Part shown: positions 7,296-12,326 of the stretch, piece after piece
Numbering within the stretch: the first letter of the stretch is position 1
How the letters are laid out: each line of letters opens with the position of its first letter
Assembly (NCBI GenBank): GCA_003225595.1
Contig: QIAR01000260.1
Span: 1 to 12,326, forward strand
Length of the DNA stretch: 12,326 bases
Direction: 5' to 3'
Source of the DNA: Acidobacteriota bacterium
GTDB taxonomy: Bacteria; Acidobacteriota; Terriglobia; Terriglobales; Acidobacteriaceae
Notes under the pieces: generated by a model
Told to the model about the DNA's origin: nothing
Seen by the model: only the letters and a program-made list of their open reading frames with translations
Database searches by the model: none
Program-made: the position numbers and the translations under genes

Positions 7296-8496
7296 ATCCC
7301 CCCATTTCTGAATTTTTTGAAATTGCTACCGCCGTGCTACCACCCGACTCAGTCCACAAGGCTGTGATGCTGCCGTTGAACTCCAAAGTCTGACTCATGG
7401 GCACCGGATCCCGGTCGGGAAACTCGTAAGCACGTACGGATTCCGTCGATGCGTTGCCGCTCTGCGTTGCGAGCACTTGCCAGCCAGAACCGCACGTGGT
7501 CCTCACACTTGCAATGTCGCTGCCCCATCCCAACCTGGCGACTGTTTGATCGGTTATGCCGTCCAGAGCATGAACCTGGCCGCCCACTGCCGTGAGCAGC
7601 CAGAGTACATATTTATCTCGCGGCAGTGGAGCAGCGGAGTAAAAAGAAGGCGCGGTCGTCTGGTTGCCCACCCCCGGCACGAGCACGCCCGTGAAGAAAT
7701 TTCGCCGAGGTGCGAAGAATCCGCTAAGTATGACCTGTTCGTTGCCCAGCGGCCACGGATCATCGCTGTCCCGGCAAGAAAGACTGAGGGGAACGGCTGC
7801 TGTGCTCTGACAAAAAGTCCCCGGTAAGTAGACATCAAACAGATGTTCTTTGCTTAGTACTAGACGTCCGCGTATGTCTCGTGGCCAAGGACGTGAGTGG
7901 GTTATCGGCAGAGTTTGGTCCTGTTGCCAGCGTCCATCCTGGAACCGATATATGCCAAGTTGCTCCGGCGTGAGCACAATCAGATGCAGCGGCTTTCCGT
8001 TCACATCGAGTGAAACGACATCGAGAATACGTTCATCTTGTGACCAGAGAGGAGTCCTGCGGATAGTGGGCGCCGGCGATTGGCCACCAACGGTGCCACC
8101 AGCCGGTCGCGGAAATGAAATCATCACGACAGAGGATTCGCCCGCCCCCTGATGAATCTCCGCGACCCAGATATAGTTTTGCAAATTCTCCGAGAGTGAG
8201 ATTTGGACGCTCGCCGCGGCTTGCTCTGCTTTTGCGTACTGCACGCCGAGAGTGCTGAGTCGGGCTCGCAATCCGCGCGCTATTTCGTCCGAGTCTATTT
8301 TGCTGATTGAGGAGCGGCTTGCTACGTCGAGTGCCACCGCTCCCGGTCCGGTGACGGATGCGATCTTGCTCGCCAGTTGCTGTTCGGGGCCACTCCAGTC
8401 GGCTGCCCAGACGCGTGCCGCTGAAAAATAAAGGCTGAAGAAGACGAGCAAGTATGGGCACACACCGCGCGGGGGTCGTAGATACGAAATAAACAT
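7258..8496 (-). CDS. Secreted protein of unknown function, possible beta-propeller C-terminal part
   Basis: The preferred start is the ATG at 8496, giving 412 residues beginning with a signal peptide (MFISYLR, hydrophobic LLVFFSLYFSAARVWA, cleavage near residue 31). An in-frame ATG at 8544 would add 16 residues that spoil the signal peptide and would lie upstream of the apparent -10 box. The first 100 mature residues (KIASVTGPGAVALDV, EIARGLRARLSTLGV, AAASVQISLSENLQNYIWVAEI) look like an alpha/beta domain, remotely like CsgG/LpoB-type folds, though I cannot assign it. The rest is beta-rich with repeated short strands (ILDVVSLDVNGKPLHLIVLT, LGIYRFQDGRWQQ, HALDGITDQTVARLGWGSD), suggesting WD/VCBS-like blades. 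Two or three Cys residues could form periplasmic disulfides. It is the first gene of the operon with the binding protein, kinase and regulator, and overlaps the next gene by 38 bases. Its function is unknown; a periplasmic part of the same signalling system is the contextual guess. Confidence 0.8.
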   Translation of the reverse strand: MFISYLRPPRGVCPYLLVFFSLYFSAARVWAADWSGPEQQLASKIASVTGPGAVALDVASRSSISKIDSDEIARGLRARLSTLGVQYAKAEQAAASVQISLSENLQNYIWVAEIHQGAGESSVVMISFPRPAGGTVGGQSPAPTIRRTPLWSQDERILDVVSLDVNGKPLHLIVLTPEQLGIYRFQDGRWQQDQTLPITHSRPWPRDIRGRLVLSKEHLFDVYLPGTFCQSTAAVPLSLSCRDSDDPWPLGNEQVILSGFFAPRRNFFTGVLVPGVGNQTTAPSFYSAAPLPRDKYVLWLLTAVGGQVHALDGITDQTVARLGWGSDIASVRTTCGSGWQVLATQSGNASTESVRAYEFPDRDPVPMSQTLEFNGSITALWTESGGSTAVAISKNSEMGGYEAFRLAIACGQ

Positions 8497-8511
8497 TTTG
8501 GGAACCCGCGA

Positions 8512-8517
8512 ATTATA
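8512..8517 (-). promoter_or_regulatory. Putative -10 box for the secreted protein/SBP/two-component operon
   Basis: The minus strand reads TATAAT at 8517-8512, a perfect sigma-70-type -10 hexamer. No good -35 is seen 16-18 bases upstream (the sequence there is near TCAAGG). Transcription would start near 8505, only about 9 bases before the chosen ATG at 8496, so the message would be nearly leaderless. This agrees with the lack of a Shine-Dalgarno sequence there. Confidence 0.35.
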
Positions 8518-8566
8518 AACCGCATTGTGCCTGGCCTTGAGCATTGTCGTGTCTACTGTCTGGAGT

Positions 8567-8585
8567 CATCTTCTATTCGAAGATG
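8567..8585. repeat. 7-bp perfect inverted repeat in the SPFH/secreted-protein intergenic gap
   Basis: CATCTTC (8567-8573) and GAAGATG (8579-8585) flank a 5-base spacer. The repeat lies about 80 bases upstream of the secreted protein start and about 67 bases past the SPFH stop. No T-run follows on either strand, so it could be an operator or a weak intrinsic stop. I cannot tell which. Confidence 0.3.
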
Positions 8586-8618
8586 AGAACATGTGGACTT
8601 GAGTCTTCGGAGCGCAGG

Positions 8619-8633
8619 CGGGTCAGAGACCCG
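8619..8633 (-). terminator. Possible weak hairpin downstream of the SPFH gene
   Basis: On the minus strand, 19 bases after the SPFH stop, CGGGTC pairs with GACCCG around a 3-base loop (6 bp, GC-rich). No U-tract follows, so it is at best a weak or Rho-assisted terminator. Confidence 0.3.
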
Positions 8634-8651
8634 TCCCCACAATCTCTTTCG

Positions 8652-9968
8652 TCATCTCTGCGGTGGATCTTCCGGTTGCTCTGCCTGGCTGGTGTGGTTT
8701 GCCGTGTTCATGCTGCGAAGTACGTCGTTGGCGAAGAAGAATTTTCCATCCGCCGGTACCATCATGATCTGCAGCTTGTCTGAGAGGCGCTCAGCTACAA
8801 TTTTGTTGATCAACAACGGATTCTGCTTCAGGATCGCTGCTTCGCTCTTCATCCGTTCGGCATCGGCAGCGGCAGTCACGCGGATACGGTCCGCTTCGGC
8901 ATCGGCCAGCAATTTGCGGCGCTCCATCTCCGCTTTACTGTCGATGACTTTGGCTTGCGCGGCCGCCTCTGCATTCTTGATGGTGGACTCCTTGCGGGCT
9001 TCAGCTTCCAAACGGCTCTGCTGGATCTGCTTCTCTTTCAATGGCAGGGTGTACCGCATTGCATCAGCCTCACCCTTGGCCTGTAGCACACGCACCTGGG
9101 CTTGCCCTTCCGCCTGCTTCACCTCTTGTGCTTTAATGGCTTCCGCTTCCAACTCAGAAATTCGCACCTGCTTTTGATGGATGTCCGTTTCAACGCCCAT
9201 GCGATCGTTTTCCTGCTCCTTGAGCAACAAGGTTTCCAGACCCTTGGCGTACTCCGGTGGAAGCTGGATGTCACGCAGCATTACTTCCTTTACGACGATT
9301 CCGTCCGCCGCTAGTTTTTGAGCAATCATATCGGTGGCGCGCTTGCGGACTTCCTCGCGTTTAGCGGCAAATACTTCGCGCACCGTGTAATTAGGGACCA
9401 ACTCGCGCCACGCGCTCGCCACGACGGGCGGCACAATTTCCTTCTCCACCGGTTGCGGCAGGTTGTTCTGGATGTAATCCAGTCGCTTGGGATCAAGCCG
9501 GTAACGCACCGTGATGGCCAGCCCCACGGTTAAGCCCTCTTTAGCTTGGACATTGAGCGGCTTTGTGCCGGTTGTAGCTGTAGTTTTCGAGTCTTCTAGT
9601 GCTCCCGTGGTGAACAACTGATCGCGCGTGTCGAAGAATGCTACATTCTCCAACAGTGGGATCACGAAGTGCACGCCAGGGTAGAGCGTGCCTGCGAGTG
9701 TGCCCTTGGTCTGGCTGACGCGAACACCCGCCATGCCGCTCGGCACCACTACGATGCTTGCCGCCAGCAGCAGCGGCGCCCAGGCGAGCAGAGCCAGAGC
9801 CAATGCGGTTCGCCAGCGCATCGGAGTCGGTGGCAATGGAGCTGGTCCAGCCGCGGCCAGCGCTCGCCGATAGTGCACTTCCAGATAAGTGTCATAAGTG
9901 AGAATTCCAACGGCCACCAGAATCATCCCGATGCCGCCCGTCATCAGCAAGTACTTCACGAATAACAT
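8652..9968 (-). CDS. SPFH/band-7 (prohibitin/stomatin/flotillin superfamily) membrane protein with two N-terminal TM segments
   Basis: The ATG at 9968 is preceded by a clear AAGGAG with 7-base spacing and gives 438 residues. The open frame upstream to 10193 is an artefact overlapping the next real gene. TM helices lie at about 5-25 and 53-75, and VVVPSGMAGV marks the band-7 domain start. The band-7 domain (about 76-260) includes LYPGVHFVIPLLENVAFFDTRDQLF, the VRYRLDP strand and IVVKEVMLRDIQLPPEYAKGL. A long charged, Ala/Glu/Lys-rich coiled coil follows (about 255-380), then a conserved-looking tail NPLLINKIVAERLSDKLQIM with VPADGKFFF. Such proteins form large oligomeric cages or rings on the membrane that organise proteases or lipid domains. 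Prohibitin-like GVxFxxP and DIxLPPEY segments make it closer to prohibitin/HflC-type members than to flotillins. A second TM before the band-7 domain is less usual. It is the last gene of an operon with a 50-residue membrane protein (20-base gap) and an L,D-transpeptidase. Confidence 0.9.
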   Translation of the reverse strand: MLFVKYLLMTGGIGMILVAVGILTYDTYLEVHYRRALAAAGPAPLPPTPMRWRTALALALLAWAPLLLAASIVVVPSGMAGVRVSQTKGTLAGTLYPGVHFVIPLLENVAFFDTRDQLFTTGALEDSKTTATTGTKPLNVQAKEGLTVGLAITVRYRLDPKRLDYIQNNLPQPVEKEIVPPVVASAWRELVPNYTVREVFAAKREEVRKRATDMIAQKLAADGIVVKEVMLRDIQLPPEYAKGLETLLLKEQENDRMGVETDIHQKQVRISELEAEAIKAQEVKQAEGQAQVRVLQAKGEADAMRYTLPLKEKQIQQSRLEAEARKESTIKNAEAAAQAKVIDSKAEMERRKLLADAEADRIRVTAAADAERMKSEAAILKQNPLLINKIVAERLSDKLQIMMVPADGKFFFANDVLRSMNTANHTSQAEQPEDPPQR

Positions 9969-9988
9969 GGTGGTTCTCCTTCTGCGCC

Positions 9989-10141
9989 TCAGCGCTTCTG
10001 CCCCGATTTGACTCGCACCGCCTGCCGGGCAAAGAACAGGCGGAAGACCTCTCCGAAGATGAACTCTTCCACCAAGAGTGCGACCGCGAACGAGAAGACC
10101 AGGCCCGCGATGACTGCCGTTGCTGTGATTGCGAATTGCAT
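9989..10141 (-). CDS. Small single-pass membrane protein (50 aa)
   Basis: The ATG at 10141 has AGGAG upstream (CAGGAGCAGGTT before ATG), which decides the start over an in-frame ATG at 10180 that overlaps the transpeptidase end. The product is a 50-residue peptide with one TM helix (about residues 3-25, FAITATAVIAGLVFSFAVAL), then EEFIFGEVFRLFFARQAVRV with an amphipathic Phe-rich stretch and a basic C terminus (KSGQKR). I do not recognise a family. Its position, 35 bases after the transpeptidase stop and 20 bases before the SPFH start, with its own ribosome site, supports real translation. A partner or regulatory peptide of the SPFH complex is a reasonable inference. Confidence 0.7.
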   Translation of the reverse strand: MQFAITATAVIAGLVFSFAVALLVEEFIFGEVFRLFFARQAVRVKSGQKR

Positions 10142-10176
10142 AACCTGCTCCTGTAAGTGCCGATGCGTATTCAACT

Positions 10177-10809
10177 TCACTGTCCGCCGCCAACTTGCGC
10201 TAAGGTTGCCTGGGGTTGCGTAGCCACGTTCAGGGTAGCTTCGGCCTGTGCCACAGTGATTGCGGTCGCCTCGACTTCACCACCGAAAATTTCGGCGATC
10301 TGCGCATCCCGCTCGCCGCGGATTTCAACTGTGTCGCCAACGCTCACCATGCGGAAGAACTGCTCGATGTCCCGATTGCGCATGCGAATGCAGCCGTGCG
10401 ACGCTGCTCTGCCAATCGAGTTTGGCGAATTCGTACCGTGGATGCCGTAGCCTTTCTTGTTGAGACCGATCCAGCGCGTGCCCACCGGATTGTCATTGCT
10501 AGGTGGAACGACCATTCCGGGGTGGTAGTAGGTGGGGTTGGCGATTCGGTTGACGATCTGAAACTGGCCAGTGGGACTCTGGCTCACAGCCGCGCCTACG
10601 GCAACGGGGAAAACCTTCAGCACGGTGCCGTTCTCGACGAGCGCCAGCTTGCGGTCGGGAATGCTGACCAGCACCTGCCGCTTTGGGCGCGCAGGCTTCG
10701 GCGAGACCATCGGGATGTTCTGAGCCAGAACCGGCCCTGCCAGCAACAGCGCCATTGCCAGCATCAATTTCCCCGTCTTCGATTTCTGATTGCCCCTGGT
10801 CGGTTTCAT
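10177..10809 (-). CDS. L,D-transpeptidase (YkuD/ErfK family), exported
   Basis: The ATG at 10809 follows GAGG 7 bases upstream and gives 210 residues. An upstream in-frame ATG at 10860 adds 17 residues before the signal peptide and is disfavoured. A signal peptide spans about 1-29 (basic KPTRGNQKSKTGK, hydrophobic LMLAMALLLAGPVLA). The YkuD domain (about 45-165) shows VLVSIPDRKLALVENG at its start, SPTGQF, a HGT motif at 124-126, and the catalytic motif SHGCIRM at 137-143 with H138 and nucleophile C140. The C-terminal 40 residues are Ala/Thr/Gln-rich and probably flexible. Such enzymes form 3-3 peptidoglycan crosslinks or attach lipoproteins to the wall, acting in the periplasm. It is the first gene of the operon with the small membrane protein and the SPFH protein, which fits a cell-envelope role. 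About 110 bases upstream lies a pair of palindromes that may be its control site. Confidence 0.93.
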   Translation of the reverse strand: MKPTRGNQKSKTGKLMLAMALLLAGPVLAQNIPMVSPKPARPKRQVLVSIPDRKLALVENGTVLKVFPVAVGAAVSQSPTGQFQIVNRIANPTYYHPGMVVPPSNDNPVGTRWIGLNKKGYGIHGTNSPNSIGRAASHGCIRMRNRDIEQFFRMVSVGDTVEIRGERDAQIAEIFGGEVEATAITVAQAEATLNVATQPQATLAQVGGGQ

Positions 10810-10917
10810 GTTGCCACCTCGTTCTATGTCTCGCGCCGTACCAAGATGGCAGGCTCGCAACCGAATCGTAAGTAGCTGGAAAAGAGGGAGTTAACCCGTG
10901 AGAAAAAAGGCGATTTA

Positions 10918-10953
10918 GTGTCTGGTCACAGACACTGTGTCAGGTGTGACACA
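10918..10953. promoter_or_regulatory. Two tandem perfect 18-bp palindromes (possible activator/repressor sites)
   Basis: GTGTCTG-GTCA-CAGACAC (10918-10935) is immediately followed by TGTGTCA-GGTG-TGACACA (10936-10953). Each has two 7-bp arms and a 4-bp spacer, and they are 18 bp apart centre to centre. The two share a GTGTC...GACAC-like core. They lie about 110-145 bases upstream of the transpeptidase ATG. A very weak -24/-12-like element (GG-N10-GC, minus strand, within about 10849-10862) lies between, an arrangement compatible with a sigma-54 activator site. A tandem RNA hairpin is also possible. The binding protein is unknown. Confidence 0.45.
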
Positions 10954-10988
10954 AGTGGCGAAATCTCGGGAGCTCACGGAGGAGCAGA

Positions 10989-11041
10989 GCCCGGCCCGCC
11001 GCGGGGTGCGGCTGTGTGGGTTTATAGGATGAGGGCCGGGC
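10989..11041. repeat. 9-bp GC-only inverted repeat with a nested 5-bp hairpin
   Basis: GCCCGGCCC (10989-10997) is the exact reverse complement of GGGCCGGGC (11033-11041). Within the loop, directly abutting the left arm, GCCGC (10998-11002) pairs with GCGGC (11008-11012) around GGGGT. It begins 9 bases after the stop of the minus-strand gene at 11051, so it may protect or terminate that transcript. There is no U-run, so it is not a standard intrinsic terminator. Confidence 0.4.
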
Positions 11042-11050
11042 GATCCTTAA

Positions 11051-11548
11051 TTAGACTTTTTCTCCAATGTGGCAACCTGCCAATTCCGCCGCCGGCGGTA
11101 CTGGATCCGGCCAGGTCTCCCCGTGGCGCAAGGCGCCGAGCAACGCATCCAGAATCGTTACTAGTGAATGAGGATTTTCGTTCAAAACCCGCTTTAGACT
11201 CTCGCGGTGCACGGCGAGTTCGCCAATTATCTTTGCAGAAGGGGAGTCGAAAGCGCGGATTTGCCCGATCGATAGAGGGGCTCGTTGTCTCTTCCTTGCT
11301 TTGCGCCCGAACGGAAGACGAGCGAAGGGATACTGGAGGCTGCCAGTAGCCATCCAGTGCGCCACAAGCTCCTGAACATGCGCCGTGCTACAGAGGCAGT
11401 GCACTCCTCCCTGGGTCGCTAGCAAATCGTCCCAAGCCAATATTTTCAGGCGATCCATCCATTCATTTTCGGTGAGCAGGAACCAGCCGTCACTGCCAAG
11501 GTGCTCCTCTTCGCAGATAGTGCACGCAATAGCATTCGTATTATTCAT
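11051..11548 (-). CDS. Hypothetical cysteine-motif protein (165 aa)
   Basis: The ATG at 11548 is preceded by GAGG with about 7-base spacing. The 165-residue product is cytosolic, with no signal or TM segment. C9-x2-C12 near the N terminus and C51-x-C53-x3-H57 could form one split zinc site. This N-terminal part is otherwise Trp-rich (DGWFLLTENEWMDRLKILAWDD), followed by AHVQELVAHWM. The middle is basic (FGRKARKRQR) and the C-terminal part is helical, ending in a Pro-rich stretch. I do not recognise a named family. The pattern resembles small lineage-restricted acidobacterial proteins in which a zinc-knuckle-like module precedes a variable tail. It lies 64 bases downstream of another small cysteine protein on the same strand, and the two may be cotranscribed. 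A DNA/RNA-binding or protein-contact role is only a guess. Confidence 0.7.
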   Translation of the reverse strand: MNNTNAIACTICEEEHLGSDGWFLLTENEWMDRLKILAWDDLLATQGGVHCLCSTAHVQELVAHWMATGSLQYPFARLPFGRKARKRQRAPLSIGQIRAFDSPSAKIIGELAVHRESLKRVLNENPHSLVTILDALLGALRHGETWPDPVPPAAELAGCHIGEKV

Positions 11549-11574
11549 GTTCGCGCCTCGCCCAAGTTTTCCTG

Positions 11575-11615
11575 TGATCAGCCAGCCAGATCCTTGTCCG
11601 GGCTTTGGCTGATCA
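11575..11615. repeat. 10-bp perfect inverted repeat between the two small cysteine-protein genes
   Basis: TGATCAGCCA (11575-11584) and TGGCTGATCA (11606-11615) are exact reverse complements separated by 21 bases. The right arm contains the TGA stop of the upstream minus-strand gene. The left arm is about 27 bases upstream of the next ATG (11548). It could act as an attenuating or terminating stem, or as an operator for the downstream gene. No U-run follows on the minus strand. Confidence 0.45.
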
Positions 11616-11921
11616 AACCGATGTGACGGCTCTTGCAGTGTTCTTGCTTCCAGTGCCTGGCAGGGGAACCGTAATCATTCCGCGTTCCTGATCGAATGTC
11701 AGGGTGACATAAGCAGAGCAATCGTCACAAAGCCAATAGCGCTCCACGCTGCGTACTGCCCTGGTTTTTCCTGTGAGCCTTGTCTTCTGCTGCTGTGCCT
11801 TCCCTACGGGCTTGGGTTGGAAGTGAAAAAGCTTTCCGTCGCGCAGTCGGCGGAATTCTGTGGAACACACCGGGTTAGCACACTTATGCAGCACTTTGAA
11901 CTCCTGAAGGAAATTATCCAA
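11613..11921 (-). CDS. Small zinc-ribbon-like hypothetical protein (102 aa)
   Basis: This 102-residue protein has two cysteine pairs, C14-x4-C19 (HKCANPVCS) and C65-x2-C68 (WLCDDCS), 45 residues apart. They are set in beta-like surroundings (KLFHFQPKP between them and YVTLTFDQERGMITVPL after), which is the layout of a zinc ribbon. The segment between the pairs is basic and rich in Gln/Lys/Thr. No signal peptide or TM helix is seen. From memory, similar small proteins recur in Acidobacteriota, but I know of no assigned function. The ATG at 11921 has no clear Shine-Dalgarno sequence. The gene is followed after 64 bases by another cysteine-motif gene on the same strand. A nucleic-acid-binding or metal-handling role is possible but not shown. 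Confidence 0.7.
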   Translation of the reverse strand: MDNFLQEFKVLHKCANPVCSTEFRRLRDGKLFHFQPKPVGKAQQQKTRLTGKTRAVRSVERYWLCDDCSAYVTLTFDQERGMITVPLPGTGSKNTARAVTSV

Positions 11922-12326
11922 AGGACGCCCGACTAAGCCCGCCTAACCCTATTTGGAGACGGGGCAAACTTGTGCACGCAAGTTGCCGATCCTGGGGCAA
12001 GTAGTGATCTCAACATTCTCGTATTAGTCGCAGCAGTTAGGAATAATTTCGTGCAGTGGAGCGTAGCTTCCTGCGCTGCCTCTGCCGAGGGGTGGTCAGC
12101 ACTGCCGATAAGTCGTCATGATTCGTGACCATCCGTTCAAAGTTTTTATCGAGTGCCTACGCTTACGTGTCCCAAATCGACGCACTTTCGGCTCGGACCA
12201 GGGCTTGGTCACTTGAGTCGAGACTTGGTACCTAATGGACCTTCCGCCGCCAAGGAAGGCGCGCTCTACGAGTTCCAGGTGGAACTCTTCGCTCCTGAGA
12301 CGCTATGATCAGCAACGACCATGAAA
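11922..12326. other. 405-base stretch without a convincing gene; possible gene start at the right edge
   Basis: No long frame is open on either strand. A short plus-strand frame from about 12130 ends in ALYEFQVELFAPETL and a TGA (12306-12308). That TGA overlaps an ATG at 12305-12307 (ATGA arrangement), from which MISNDHE runs out of the window. This could be a gene tail coupled to a next gene, but the tail frame is only about 59 codons with no start. A 7-bp inverted repeat, GAGTTCC-AGGT-GGAACTC, lies at 12270-12287. I see no insertion sequence or tRNA here, and no good promoter for the minus-strand gene at 11921. Confidence 0.35.

Noticed and set aside
9969..10193. N-terminal extension of the SPFH frame to 10193
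   Set aside because: It overlaps the 50-residue membrane protein gene in another frame, is Arg/Gly-rich with no domain, and a perfect AAGGAG precedes the ATG at 9968.
10849..10862. Sigma-54 promoter upstream of the L,D-transpeptidase
   Set aside because: Only GG-N10-GC and a TGC match the consensus. The rest differs, so it is not listed as a promoter by itself.
1..12326. CRISPR array, tRNA/rRNA, insertion sequence or defence system
   Set aside because: I found no regularly spaced repeats, cloverleaf-like sequence, transposase motifs or recognised defence genes.

Overview
The window looks like a chromosomal segment of an Acidobacteriota bacterium, probably class Terriglobia. This is inferred from gene families and from remembered acidobacterial homologues, not from a marker gene: there is no rRNA, tRNA, phage module, intact insertion sequence or CRISPR array here. 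Coding is dense and mostly on the minus strand. The plus strand carries only the tail of a histidine kinase at the left edge and an MbfA-type ferritin/VIT1 gene.

Left part (1-2684). A truncated histidine kinase end (1-266) converges on a minus-strand thioredoxin-fold gene (922 to 340). That gene has an in-frame TGA exactly at the first position of its CxxC-type active site (UGGC if read as selenocysteine). Immediately after the TGA is a hairpin that fits the bacterial SECIS pattern. The gene also carries one clear and one probable single-base frameshift in 5-base homopolymers, so it is either a decaying selenoprotein gene or one damaged by sequence errors. It diverges from mbfA (1155-2111), an iron-handling membrane ferritin. 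Next is an internally deleted remnant of an HTH_42 (AlkZ/YcaQ-like) winged-helix gene (2139-2684).

Central part (8496 down to 2687). A tight minus-strand operon encodes, in order of transcription, a secreted protein of unknown function, a peptide/nickel-type periplasmic substrate-binding protein, a membrane histidine kinase and an NtrC-type sigma-54 response regulator. The first two genes overlap by 38 bases, the next two by an ATGA, and the last gap is 23 bases. No ABC permease or ATPase is present, so the binding protein may serve sensing rather than import.

Right part (10809 down to 8652). A second minus-strand operon encodes a periplasmic L,D-transpeptidase, a 50-residue membrane protein and a two-TM SPFH/band-7 protein, which suggests a cell-envelope function. 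Upstream of it lie two perfect palindromes spaced 18 bp centre to centre and a larger nested inverted repeat. Further right are two small cysteine-motif proteins of unknown function (11051-11548 and 11613-11921), separated by a 10-bp perfect inverted repeat. The last 405 bases hold no convincing gene, although an ATG at 12305 may start one that runs out of the window.
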